Positions 27,475 to 37,543 of a stretch of 50,368 nt of DNA are shown in pieces. This stretch comes from Candidatus Moraniibacteriota bacterium (lineage in GTDB: Bacteria > Patescibacteriota > Minisyncoccia > Moranbacterales > GCA-2747515): the NCBI GenBank assembly GCA_002747515.1, contig PDPP01000016.1, forward strand, positions 1 to 50,368. The letters are read 5' to 3'. A program made the translations under genes and the position numbers. The notes beneath the pieces were generated by a model, which ran no database searches, was not told where the DNA came from, and saw only the letters and a program-made list of their open reading frames with translations. Every line of letters begins with the position of its first letter. Position 1 is the stretch's first letter.

Positions 27475-28568
27475 TTCACAATATATATCTGATTGCCGAT
27501 ATTTTTTATGAGGTCATCTATTTCTAATAATGTGAGTGTGCTGGAAATTGTGTTGGTGTCCATGTTGCTTTCTTTTATGATGTGGTTGATGTGGATGCCA
27601 TCAGGGTGTTTTGCAATGATTTCGTATAACATTTTGTGGTTTTTGTTTGTGAATGTGATATTTTTTTGTTTCTTCTTTTCTTTTTTGTCAAATAATTGCA
27701 ATACATCATTGCTACAGAGAATTGGTTTTGCTACATTTTTTTGAATGAGAGTGTTTGGTCCGAGTGCATTATCTGAAAATATTGAGCCAGGAAGTGCAAA
27801 AAGTAGTTTTTTGTAAGTGGATGCATATTTTGCAGTAATGAGTGTGCCAGATTTTTTTGTTGCTTCGATAATAATTACAGCATCAGATAATCCTGCCATG
27901 AGACGATTGCGTGTAGGAAATGTACCGTGATTTGGCATTGTATCATAAGGATATTCTGATATAATTGTGCCATTTTGAGCAAGGATATCTTTTGCGAGAC
28001 TTAGGTTTGTGCGTGGTGTGATAGCTGTGTCATTTATACCGCCACCAAGTATTGCAATGGTTGTGCCTTGTACTTCAAGGGCAGTTCTGTGTGCGGTAGC
28101 GTCTGTACCGAGTGCAAGACCTGATATAATAGTAATTCCTTCTTCTGCAATACCGCCTGCAAGCGCAGTAGTTGCATTTTTACCGTATTCACTGATCTTT
28201 CGTGATCCGACAATTGCAACAGAAGATTTATGTAAAATATCAATGTTACCACGTACATACAAACAAAATGGTGGGTCTGGAATATTTTTTAGATTTTTTG
28301 GATAATTTTTATCTAAAATACTGAGAAGGAAGATGTTTTCTTTTGTGCATTTTTGCCATTCTTTCTCCACATCAATATTGTCGCGATTTTTTAGTATGGA
28401 TTGTATGGTAGATGGAAAGAGATTTGTGGATAAAAATTCTTTTTCACTCGCATTCCATGCATCTTCAAAAGAATTAAAATGATGAGATAATTTATGGAGA
28501 TTTTTTGGTCCAATGCCAGAAATTAAATTAAAAGCATTGATGAATTGTGATTCATGAGTGGTGTGCAT
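27468..28568 (-). CDS. dprA: DNA processing protein DprA
   Basis: SSVAIVGSRKISEYGKNAT; IISGLALGTDATAHRTAL; SGTLITAKYA. Confidence 0.93.
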   Translation of the reverse strand: MHTTHESQFINAFNLISGIGPKNLHKLSHHFNSFEDAWNASEKEFLSTNLFPSTIQSILKNRDNIDVEKEWQKCTKENIFLLSILDKNYPKNLKNIPDPPFCLYVRGNIDILHKSSVAIVGSRKISEYGKNATTALAGGIAEEGITIISGLALGTDATAHRTALEVQGTTIAILGGGINDTAITPRTNLSLAKDILAQNGTIISEYPYDTMPNHGTFPTRNRLMAGLSDAVIIIEATKKSGTLITAKYASTYKKLLFALPGSIFSDNALGPNTLIQKNVAKPILCSNDVLQLFDKKEKKKQKNITFTNKNHKMLYEIIAKHPDGIHINHIIKESNMDTNTISSTLTLLEIDDLIKNIGNQIYIVKK

Positions 28569-28616
28569 ATGTTGAAAGTTTGTATTTTAAAGGTTTCTAT
28601 GTGGCATGAGTGGTGG

Positions 28617-28645
28617 TTGACAAATTATCATATCTTTGCTAGGAT
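28617..28645 (+). promoter_or_regulatory. promoter TTGACA-17-TAGGAT for intergenic sRNA
   Basis: ttgaca 28617-28622, 17 nt, taggat 28640-28645. Confidence 0.7.
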
Positions 28646-28649
28646 TACC

Positions 28650-28840
28650 TACTCTTTACAAAAGAGTAGTATATTAATATGATTCCGTCTATAGAGGTAG
28701 GTGTTTAGGTTCTCTCCTCCTTACCTAAATATCTGCTTATACACGAGCTATAATTATAGTATGTGTTTCTGTGGACGGTGTCATGTTAATCTACAATACA
28801 AGATAAAAACCTCTACATTTTTGTAGAGGTTTTTATTTTT
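28650..28840 (+). ncRNA. intergenic sRNA candidate with anti-SD-like hairpin loop
   Basis: promoter plus terminator bracket ~190 nt; hairpins TACTCTTT/AAAGAGTA and AGGTGTTTAGGT/ACCTAAATATCT with loop TCTCTCCTCCTT. Confidence 0.6.
28805..28840 (+). terminator. rho-independent terminator
   Basis: AAACCTCTACatttttGTAGAGGTTTTTATTTTT. Confidence 0.9.
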
Positions 28841-28939
28841 GAAAAGGAATGTAAGGCTATATAGTTTTTTTGTATCATGCATTTTGATACACCATATTTT
28901 TTTTCAAAAAGAATACCTTTCTTGCTATGCGTTGCTTTC

Positions 28940-29476
28940 TTAGAATAACTCTTGAATGATTTGATCAATGACAGTGTTGATTTCTGCTTGTTCTTTTTTA
29001 TCAAAGTTTTGTAATACAAATTTTTTTCCAGAGATTTCACCACGATTTTTGCGACTGCCTTTTGTTTCTACGCCAATGCGGATACGCATAAAATCTTGTG
29101 TGCCAATATATTCAATAATGTCTTGGATGCCATTATGTCCAGCAGCACGGATATCACGCACTCTCTTGTAGTGACCGATTTCAATATCGAGATCATCATG
29201 TACAACGATTAGATCGTCAGTTTCGATATTATAGTAGTTCATGATTGCGCCAACTGCGCGTCCAGAATTGTTCATAAATGTATCTGGTTTGACGAGAACT
29301 ATTTTTTCATTGTTGAGAAATATTTTTTCCGTGACTTCTGCAAAAAATTTTTTCTTTGGTGAAAATTCTGGAAATTCATGTTGTTGTTGTAATGCATCAA
29401 CAAAAAGAAATCCTACGTTGTGTCTTGTGTTTTCGTATTTTTGTCCAGGGTTACCTAGTCCTACAATAATTTTCAT
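28940..29476 (-). CDS. pth: peptidyl-tRNA hydrolase
   Basis: IVGLGNPGQKYENTRHNVGF; PDTFMNNSG; HDDLDIEIG; GHNGIQDI. Confidence 0.97.
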   Translation of the reverse strand: MKIIVGLGNPGQKYENTRHNVGFLFVDALQQQHEFPEFSPKKKFFAEVTEKIFLNNEKIVLVKPDTFMNNSGRAVGAIMNYYNIETDDLIVVHDDLDIEIGHYKRVRDIRAAGHNGIQDIIEYIGTQDFMRIRIGVETKGSRKNRGEISGKKFVLQNFDKKEQAEINTVIDQIIQELF

Positions 29477-29478
29477 AG

Positions 29479-31038
29479 TTATTTGTCATTATTTTTAGCA
29501 TTTTCTTTTTCAAGTTCTTCTTGTGAAATTTCAGTATATGTATATGTATCTACAATATCATTTCCTAGTATGATTACAAAATCTGTATTATAATCAGTTT
29601 CTTGTGAATGAGATTTTATAGCAGGAAGTTTTTTGAGAATCTCATCTAGCGAGAAGGGTTTATTACCACCAGTTGTATCTATGACAGTTGTATTTTCTGC
29701 AGTGAGGTCTTTTTCATACTTAATGAATATATTATTAAAGCCAATCATATGTAGCATGTTGCGTACATGTCCAGTGATTGCACGATCATCACTTGCATTG
29801 ATTAATGTGATAGTTGTAGGGGATTCATTTTTGATATCTTTTTCTCTTTGTGCGATTTTATTGAGATTAAAGAGGTTTTCTGCGTGTTCACGAATTTCCC
29901 TATAATTACCAATGCGGGGCACGAGTCCAGAGATGCCACCGTGATCTGAATAATAACGTGCACTGATTAAAAGGCTATTAGGTTTCCATGCGTCAACGAC
30001 GACGTTGTTAATATTATGCGTGTCCACTTTTTTCATAAGAGTGATAAAAGGTTCAATTTCGTTTGGCGTAATATCTGTATGTATATGATTACCAAGTGTG
30101 GTGAAAATCTCTGCTATTTTGAGCGGATTAATAATTGTACCAAGTGAAAAAGCTTTGTTTCGTGCTGCTTGCATGACTTGTTGCTGTCTTTTGGCGCGAC
30201 CAAAGTCACCTTCAACATCATGACGCGTGCGTGCATATTTAAGTGCGGTTGTTCCGTCAAATTTCTGTAAACCAGGATACACCTCAAATGTTTCATAACT
30301 GTAACCTGGACCAGGGTACTTGGTGTCAATGATGTGATGTGGCACATCTACATTGATGCCACCAAGTGTGTCAATGACGTTGATAAATCCTTCAAAATCC
30401 ATGACGATATAATAATGGATCTTTTGTGCGGTGATGTCTTCAATAGTATCAATGATATATTGAGCACCTCTTTTTTGACGAAGTCCTGTTTGGTAGCGAG
30501 AATTGATTTTTACATAATAGTTGCCATTGGTCACGAGGAGATCACGTGGTATGGAAAACAGTCCAACGGTATAGTCTTTTGTATTGATACTTGCAACGAT
30601 AATTGTATCAGTGAGATCTTTGCCAGATTTATGTGAATTAGCACGTCCGAGAAGAAGGATATTGATTCGACCATCTGTAAAACCATCTAGTTTTTCATAT
30701 GAATGTGGGTTAGCGATATTTGAAATTGTTTTAAATACAGAGTGTTCTTCAGTTCCGATGGATATTTTTTCAAGTGCATTGTCTGCTTCTTTATAAAAGG
30801 CATAACCTGCTATGCAGATACTAATAATAAAAGAGAGGAGTGCGATCCAAAAGATTTTTCCTCCACGTTTTTTTGGAATGTTGATTGTATGTCCGTGACC
30901 TGGTTTACGTGTGCGATTAACATAATCATTGAGAAGTTCAATTTCAGGTCCATTGTCCATCATGGGTTGTTTACGTTGCTGAAAATAACGTCTTTGCTGA
31001 TGTTTTCGTAGTGCTTTTTTATTTCTGATGATGTCCAT
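29479..31038 (-). CDS. LytR-CpsA-Psr (LCP) family protein
   Basis: INILLLGRANSHKSGKDLTDTIIVASI; SIPRDLLV; ALKYARTRHDVEGDFGRAKRQQQVM. Confidence 0.93.
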   Translation of the reverse strand: MDIIRNKKALRKHQQRRYFQQRKQPMMDNGPEIELLNDYVNRTRKPGHGHTINIPKKRGGKIFWIALLSFIISICIAGYAFYKEADNALEKISIGTEEHSVFKTISNIANPHSYEKLDGFTDGRINILLLGRANSHKSGKDLTDTIIVASINTKDYTVGLFSIPRDLLVTNGNYYVKINSRYQTGLRQKRGAQYIIDTIEDITAQKIHYYIVMDFEGFINVIDTLGGINVDVPHHIIDTKYPGPGYSYETFEVYPGLQKFDGTTALKYARTRHDVEGDFGRAKRQQQVMQAARNKAFSLGTIINPLKIAEIFTTLGNHIHTDITPNEIEPFITLMKKVDTHNINNVVVDAWKPNSLLISARYYSDHGGISGLVPRIGNYREIREHAENLFNLNKIAQREKDIKNESPTTITLINASDDRAITGHVRNMLHMIGFNNIFIKYEKDLTAENTTVIDTTGGNKPFSLDEILKKLPAIKSHSQETDYNTDFVIILGNDIVDTYTYTEISQEELEKENAKNNDK

Positions 31039-31273
31039 TGTAATGACGAAATAAGATTATAAAATGTTCTTATTACGTTTATAGTAACATAAATGAGAGA
31101 GAAATAAGAATTGTCGTGTTTTTATTGAAATTCTTGCTCTGACATATATGTGTGATGTATGATATGATAATGGTTAGACGTGTAGAGGATTTGCAAAATA
31201 TTATTGTTTGTCTGTAGAATCTGTTTTATCTACTTGTCTAAAATATCTACCTGTCTAAATTATACTAGAATAT

Positions 31274-33616
31274 ATGTTTCTCAAAAGAGTTGAAATAAAA
31301 GGATTTAAATCATTTGCAAACGAAACAAAATTTGACTTTGCAAGACAGTGTGAGACATTTGGCACAAAAGATGATCGTGATTGTGGAATCACTGCAATCG
31401 TGGGTCCAAATGGGTCGGGAAAATCAAACATCTCTGATGCAGTGCGTTGGGTGATGGGTGAGCAATCCATGAAAATGCTTCGTGGTAAAAAGAGTGAGGA
31501 TGTGATTTTTTCTGGTTCTGATAAAAAAGGAAAGCTTTCTATGGCGCAAGTGTCTTTGGTTTTTGATAATACGGATAAGTCTATGCCAGTGGAGTTTGAT
31601 GAGGTGATTATTACGCGAAAGGTTTATCGTAATGGTGAAGGGGAATATCTCATCAATGATGCACGTGTGCGACTTCTTGATGTTGTGGATATCATGGCAC
31701 GAACTGGAATTGGTAAAGAAAGTTATTGTGTAGTCGGGCAGGGTATGACAGATGCAATTCTTAATGCAACACCAATTGAACGACGTGGAATCATCGAAGA
31801 TGCTGCTGGTGTGAAACACTTTCAATTGCGCAAAGCACGTGCAATTAAAAAACTTGATAAAACAAAAGATAATCTTGATCAAGTACAAAATCTTATCGTA
31901 GAAGTGACTCCGCATTTGCGTTCATTGAAGCGACAGGCAAATAAGGCACGACAAAGCAAGGATGTTTATGCGCAATTTAAGGATGCACAAAGAAAGTATT
32001 TTGCATTTGTGTGGAATAAATTATATAAAGAAAAAATAGATCTTGAAGATCAGCGACAGAGTATTGGGATTACGCTTAAAAATGCAGAACGTGAAGTGGA
32101 CAAACTCAATGATCAATTACTCATTGAGTCAAAAAAGGTGGAGGATGTTGAAAAAATTGAAGATTACGAAAAAGAGAAACGTACAGCATATATGCAATTG
32201 CAATCACTTGAGAAAAAAGTTGCTGTTGCTGAGGGACATGTTGAAATTCAAAAAGAACGTCGTGATCACGAGGAAAAAGTAAAAAGTGTACCAATTGATT
32301 TAGATTATGTACAAAAGCAACTTGATGGTATTCGTTTACGGCAAAGTGATCTTGTTGTGCAGTTGGAAAAAGTTGAGAAAATTGCAGAGGTAAAAGAAAT
32401 TGTTAAAGAACTTAAAAAAATTCATAAGGAAATTGCACAGCTTTATGATGATGCAGGAAAGCGTCAAATTGATATTGTGCAAGAAGGATATGAAAAAAAA
32501 GTAAAACAATACAATGATAAAATTTCAGAGTTAGAGGAGAAAATTAAAAAACATCGAAAAGAAGTAGGGGCACTTCGCAAGGAAGTAGAAAAAATCGATA
32601 AAAAAATTTCTGACGCAGTTGCTGCTGATAAAAAAGCACGTACACAGTTTTTTGTATTGGAGAAACAATTGCGTGAAAAACAACAGTTACTTGATGTTGT
32701 GCGAGAGCAATTTAATGAAGTAAAAGTAAGTATTGCGCGTGTGGAAGTGCGTGAAGAGGATATTATTTCTGAAGTGCGTAATGAGCTTGGTATTGAAGTA
32801 CAGGATATTGAAGAAGAAGATGAGAAAGAGTGGACGCGAGAAGAATTGGAGCAGAATATGTATAAACTCAAAAACAAATACGAACAAATTGGCGGAATTG
32901 ATCCAATGGTAATTGATGAGTACGAAGAAATGCAAGAACGATTTGATGTACTTACAGTTGAATCAGAAGATCTCTTAGAAGCAATTACACAACTCAAGGA
33001 AGTGATTAAGGAAATGGATGAAAAGATCAACAAAGCTTTTGTATCTGCATATAAAGAGATTAATACAGAATTTACGAAATATTTTCGCATTCTCTTTAAT
33101 GGTGGAAATGCGAAGCTCTCAAAAGTACATATTGACGTTACGCCAAAAAAGAAAAAAGAAGATGAAATTCAGGGTGATGTGGAGATCGAAGTATTGCATG
33201 ATGGTGATGATGACCGTGAGGATGAACAGGTGATTGCACCACAAAAAATAGAAGTAGGGATTGAGATTATGGCATCACCACCAGGAAAAAAAGTGAAGCA
33301 TCTCTCATTACTTTCAGGCGGGGAACGTTCATTGACATCAATTGCAATGCTTCTTGCTATTATTTCATATAATCCACCACCATTTACAATTCTTGATGAG
33401 GTGGAAGCTGCACTTGATGAGGCAAATTCACGTAGGCTTGCAAAGATTTTTGCAGAGCTTTCTCATCGTACACAATTTATTATTATTACTCATAATCGCG
33501 AGACAATGCGTCATTCAAATACGATGTATGGCATAACGATGAATGAGGATGGTATTTCACAATTACTCAGTGTTAAACTTGATCAAATAAAAGAGGATGG
33601 AGAGATTACAGAATAA
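31274..33616 (+). CDS. smc: SMC-family chromosome segregation ATPase, short (780 aa), no evident hinge
   Basis: FLKRVEIKGFKSFANET; IVGPNGSGKSNISDAVRWVMGEQSMKMLRG; LSGGERSLTSIAMLLAI; FTILDEVEAALDEAN. Confidence 0.9.
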   Translation: MFLKRVEIKGFKSFANETKFDFARQCETFGTKDDRDCGITAIVGPNGSGKSNISDAVRWVMGEQSMKMLRGKKSEDVIFSGSDKKGKLSMAQVSLVFDNTDKSMPVEFDEVIITRKVYRNGEGEYLINDARVRLLDVVDIMARTGIGKESYCVVGQGMTDAILNATPIERRGIIEDAAGVKHFQLRKARAIKKLDKTKDNLDQVQNLIVEVTPHLRSLKRQANKARQSKDVYAQFKDAQRKYFAFVWNKLYKEKIDLEDQRQSIGITLKNAEREVDKLNDQLLIESKKVEDVEKIEDYEKEKRTAYMQLQSLEKKVAVAEGHVEIQKERRDHEEKVKSVPIDLDYVQKQLDGIRLRQSDLVVQLEKVEKIAEVKEIVKELKKIHKEIAQLYDDAGKRQIDIVQEGYEKKVKQYNDKISELEEKIKKHRKEVGALRKEVEKIDKKISDAVAADKKARTQFFVLEKQLREKQQLLDVVREQFNEVKVSIARVEVREEDIISEVRNELGIEVQDIEEEDEKEWTREELEQNMYKLKNKYEQIGGIDPMVIDEYEEMQERFDVLTVESEDLLEAITQLKEVIKEMDEKINKAFVSAYKEINTEFTKYFRILFNGGNAKLSKVHIDVTPKKKKEDEIQGDVEIEVLHDGDDDREDEQVIAPQKIEVGIEIMASPPGKKVKHLSLLSGGERSLTSIAMLLAIISYNPPPFTILDEVEAALDEANSRRLAKIFAELSHRTQFIIITHNRETMRHSNTMYGITMNEDGISQLLSVKLDQIKEDGEITE

Positions 33617-33805
33617 TTTTGTAAGTATAAAATATTCCTTTTTTATTATAGTGTGTGTTTATTTCATGACTCTTTGTTATACTAAATTTATGTTCTATAT
33701 AAGATATGAATTTTTGTGATTAGTTGTTATGATAAAAAACACTGTGCGATGGATGAAATAAAAAAAATATACAATATAGGTTATTTATTAATTTAGTACA
33801 ATATA

Positions 33806-34732
33806 ATGATTGACATACGAGAAGAAGTAAAATTAGCATCATTTACAACATTTGATATCGGTGGCAATGCACGGTATTTTGTGGAGATTGGTAATTTAGA
33901 TGAATTGGAAGAGGCAATTGCATTTGCAAAAGAAAAAGAGATACACTATTTTGTGTTAGCAGGGGGTAGCAATGTGCTTTTCTCTGATAGTGGTTTTGAC
34001 GGTTTGGTGATTAAGATTGCTAATGATTCTATGGTGATGCATGGTGGAGAAATTATATGCGGTGCTGGTACGGATTTGATGGGTTTTTTAACGTTTGTTT
34101 CTGATAATGAATTAACAGGTGGAGAGAATCTTGCAGGTATCCCAGGGTCAGTTGGAGGTGCTGTTCGTGGTAATGCGGGTGCATTTGGCACAGAGATGAA
34201 GGATATTGTTAAAGAAGTTCATGTATACAATGCAGAGATTGGAAAAACAACAGTGTTTACAAACGAGCAATGTGAATTTACATATAGAAACAGTTTTTTT
34301 AAAAAAAATCCGCAGTATATTATTATCAGCGTGACATTTCATTTTGAATTAGGGAACAAGGGGGAGATTGATAAGGCGATGTACAATACAATTGCAAAGA
34401 GAAACAGTAAACAGATTCAAAATATAAAAAGTGCAGGATCATGGTTTGTTAATCCAACGGTAGATGATCGTGTACAAAAAATGTTTGAATTGGACACGGG
34501 ACAAAAATCACATGGAGGGCGTGTACCTGCAGGATGGCTCTTGCAGTCGTGTAATGTGTTTCAAAAACGAATTGGGGATATTCAGGCAGGGGTACAGCAT
34601 GCAAATTATTTTATTAACATGGGAAAAGGAACCGCAGAGCAAGCATTGCAATTATCAACGCTTGCTAAAACACGTGTTCGTGATGAATTTGGTGTACAAT
34701 TAAAAGAAGAAGTTGTGCTTGCGGGATTTTGA
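33806..34732 (+). CDS. murB: UDP-N-acetylenolpyruvoylglucosamine reductase
   Basis: TTFDIGGNARYFVEI; LAGGSNVLFSDSGFDGLVI; GIPGSVGGAVRGNAGAFG; AGWLLQ. Confidence 0.95.
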   Translation: MIDIREEVKLASFTTFDIGGNARYFVEIGNLDELEEAIAFAKEKEIHYFVLAGGSNVLFSDSGFDGLVIKIANDSMVMHGGEIICGAGTDLMGFLTFVSDNELTGGENLAGIPGSVGGAVRGNAGAFGTEMKDIVKEVHVYNAEIGKTTVFTNEQCEFTYRNSFFKKNPQYIIISVTFHFELGNKGEIDKAMYNTIAKRNSKQIQNIKSAGSWFVNPTVDDRVQKMFELDTGQKSHGGRVPAGWLLQSCNVFQKRIGDIQAGVQHANYFINMGKGTAEQALQLSTLAKTRVRDEFGVQLKEEVVLAGF

Positions 34733-34796
34733 AATATAAAAGGGATTTAATACATAATAAGTAAGAAGGAGTATTAATAAATTTAAAGACATTGTT

Positions 34797-35150
34797 ATGA
34801 ATATAGAATATTATCATAAAAATATAGAATCGCTTGGGAGTGCATCACGAGCATATGTTGAAGAAAAGTTGAAATCGCTTGAGAAGTTAACGGAAGTGCG
34901 TGATGTTCATGTGGAGATTTCTCAAAGGAAAGATGGAGATTTTTTTATGAATATTACTGTACGTTCAAATAATGGAAATGAATATCGCGCAGAAGAAAAA
35001 AATCTTACAATAAATGCGTGCATTGATATTATTCAAGATGAGCTACGTAATCAAATCAGGAGGGACACAGAAAAGACACGTGTTCTTCAACGTCGTGGCG
35101 GACGTTCAATAAAGAAAAAGATGACGATTGATGAAAACGCAAGATTTTAA
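34797..35150 (+). CDS. hpf: ribosome hibernation-promoting factor / RaiA family
   Basis: 117 aa; VEEKLKSLEKL...DVHVEISQRKDGDFFMNITVRSNNGNEYRAEE. Confidence 0.8.
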   Translation: MNIEYYHKNIESLGSASRAYVEEKLKSLEKLTEVRDVHVEISQRKDGDFFMNITVRSNNGNEYRAEEKNLTINACIDIIQDELRNQIRRDTEKTRVLQRRGGRSIKKKMTIDENARF

Positions 35151-35382
35151 TGAAAAAATAGGAAATGTGTAAAAAATAAAGTGAGGTGTTTTTTATATAA
35201 TCCTATGTAAGTACGAATGAAATATTGTATTTCTGTAAGTAATGTTGTCAATTCTTATAGTTTATGCATTATATAATAATCAAAAAAGACATAGAGGATT
35301 AGGTGTGAATGGGATAATGTCCATGCAAAAACAAGAAGAATGTAAAAGTGTTACATTGATGCTGCAATGTCACAATAATTTG

Positions 35383-35411
35383 ACATTGGATATAGAATTC
35401 ATTATAGTGTA
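35383..35411 (+). promoter_or_regulatory. promoter TTGACA-17-TATAGT upstream of greA
   Basis: ttgacattggatatagaattcattatagt. Confidence 0.65.
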
Positions 35412-35475
35412 ACCATACTTGAGAAGACACATGGATAGAAATCGTGTGTTTTTAATTCGCAAAAAGAGAAAAAAT

Positions 35476-35931
35476 ATGTCACGTTTAGTTACAAAAGAAG
35501 GTTTAGAAAAACTGCAGAATGAATTTGAAGATCGAACGACAAAAATTCGTCAAGAAATAGCAAATGCAATAAAGGAAGCAAAAGAGCAAGGAGATTTATC
35601 TGAAAATGCGGAATATTCTGCTGCAAAAGAGCGTCAGTCAGAAAATGAAGCACGCATTTCTCAACTTGAGATAATGATTAAAGAGTCACAGGTTGTAGAG
35701 CGTGATGCAGATGATGCATCAGCACAGATTGGATCAAAGGTTACTGTAGAGGCAAATGGACAGGAATACGTTTTTGAGATTGTTGGGTCAAATGAGGCAA
35801 ATCCATCTGAGCGCAAAATCTCGAATGAATCACCAATTGGCAAAGCACTTATTGGTGCAAGTGAAGGTGATGCAGTTGATGTGGAAACGCCGGGTGGCAC
35901 AGTCCAGTATAAAGTTGTTTCCATTGGGTAA
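35476..35931 (+). CDS. greA: transcription elongation factor GreA
   Basis: LVTKEGLEKLQNEFEDR; EQGDLSENAEYSAAKERQ; SPIGKALIG. Confidence 0.95.
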   Translation: MSRLVTKEGLEKLQNEFEDRTTKIRQEIANAIKEAKEQGDLSENAEYSAAKERQSENEARISQLEIMIKESQVVERDADDASAQIGSKVTVEANGQEYVFEIVGSNEANPSERKISNESPIGKALIGASEGDAVDVETPGGTVQYKVVSIG

Positions 35932-36046
35932 ACGTATTTTGTTTGGAAAACTTACGAACACCTACTTTTGTATAGTAGGTACTTTTTGATTTTTTTGATA
36001 TTTCACGGTAAAGTAGAAAAGTTAATAAAGATATTTTAAGGAAATT

Positions 36047-37525
36047 ATGAACGAGAATAAATCAGAAAAATTGACAGAATTTGAGGAGCGTATGGAAAAG
36101 TTGGAGCGATTGAAGGAAAAAAATATTGTTGCTTATCCAGCAGAAGCGGAACAGAAAGATTTTATCGGGGATGTATTAGATCATTTTAATGCTATTGAAA
36201 AAGAAGGTCGTCCAGTGACAATTTGTGGACGATTGCGATCAAAGCGTACACATGGAAATTTATCTTTTGCTGATATTGAGGATGCAAGTGGTCGTATACA
36301 ACTTGCTGTGTCAAAAAAAGAAATTGGTGACACATATAAAACATTTGTAAAATTGATTGATGCAAGTGATTTTATACAAGTAACAGGAACTCTTTTTGTA
36401 ACAAAGGCTGGAGAGCGAACAATCATGGTTTCTGAATGGAAACTTCTCACAAAAGCACTTCGTGGCCTACCTGCAGAACATTTTGGCTTTAAGGATGATG
36501 ATGAACGATTTCGTAAGAGGTATATAGATTTGGTACTCAATCCTGAATTACGAGAAATGTTTCATCGTCGTGCACAGTTTTGGCGCGTGATGCGTGATTT
36601 TATGGAAGAGAAAGGATTTTTTGAAGTAGAAACGCCGTCTGTTGAAGTGACAACTGGTGGTGCAGAAGCACGACCATTTGCGACACATCATAATGATTTT
36701 GATTTGGATGTGTATATGCGTATTTCTATTGGGGAGTTATGGCAAAAACGATTGATGGCAGCTGGATTTGAAAAGACATTTGAAATTGGCCGTGCATTTC
36801 GTAATGAAGGCTCGAGTCCAAATCATTTGCAAGAATTTACTAATATGGAGTTCTATTGGGCATATGCAAATTATCGTGATGGGATGGATTTGGCAAAAGA
36901 ATTATATCGGCATATTGCAAAAGAAGTATATGGAAGAACAAAATTTGTAGCGCATGGTTTGGAATTTGATTTTTCTGATGAATGGAAAGAGATTGATTAT
37001 GTGAGTGAAATTTTAGAACAAACAAATGTGAATGTGCTCACTGCATCAGAAGAGGAAATGAAAATAAAACTTAAAGAATTAGATGTGATGTATGAAGGTG
37101 ATAATCGTGAACGTCTCACTGATTCGTTGTGGAAGTATTGTCGTAAAAATATTTCTGGTCCGGCATTTTTAATAAATCATCCTGTATTTATAGCACCATT
37201 ATCAAAACGTAAAGTGGATAATTCAGAGCAAGTAGAAAAATTTCAAATTATTATTGGTGGTGCTGAAGTGGGAAATGGATACAGCGAGCTCAATGATCCA
37301 ATTGATCAGCGGATACGATTTGAAGAACAAAAAAAATTGATAGAAGCAGGTGATGATGAAGCAATGATGCCAGATTGGGAATTTGTAGAAATGCTTGAAT
37401 ATGGTATGCCGCCAACATGTGGTTTTGGTGTAGGAGAACGATTGTTTGCATTTTTGGAAAATAAAACATTACGTGAAGTAACACTATTTCCTCTTATGAA
37501 ACCAAAAGAAAATGATGAAAAATAG
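36047..37525 (+). CDS. lysS: lysyl-tRNA synthetase (class II)
   Basis: ICGRLRSKRTHGNLSFADIEDASGRIQLAV; RRAQFWRVMRDFMEEKGFFEVETPS; FEIGRAFRNEGSSPNHLQEFTNMEFYWAY. Confidence 0.95.
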   Translation: MNENKSEKLTEFEERMEKLERLKEKNIVAYPAEAEQKDFIGDVLDHFNAIEKEGRPVTICGRLRSKRTHGNLSFADIEDASGRIQLAVSKKEIGDTYKTFVKLIDASDFIQVTGTLFVTKAGERTIMVSEWKLLTKALRGLPAEHFGFKDDDERFRKRYIDLVLNPELREMFHRRAQFWRVMRDFMEEKGFFEVETPSVEVTTGGAEARPFATHHNDFDLDVYMRISIGELWQKRLMAAGFEKTFEIGRAFRNEGSSPNHLQEFTNMEFYWAYANYRDGMDLAKELYRHIAKEVYGRTKFVAHGLEFDFSDEWKEIDYVSEILEQTNVNVLTASEEEMKIKLKELDVMYEGDNRERLTDSLWKYCRKNISGPAFLINHPVFIAPLSKRKVDNSEQVEKFQIIIGGAEVGNGYSELNDPIDQRIRFEEQKKLIEAGDDEAMMPDWEFVEMLEYGMPPTCGFGVGERLFAFLENKTLREVTLFPLMKPKENDEK

Positions 37526-37543
37526 ATAGTTAAGTATTTAATT

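Noticed and set aside
32464-33090. 208-aa minus-strand ORF antisense to smc
   Set aside because: Ser-rich shadow translation of the coiled-coil region.
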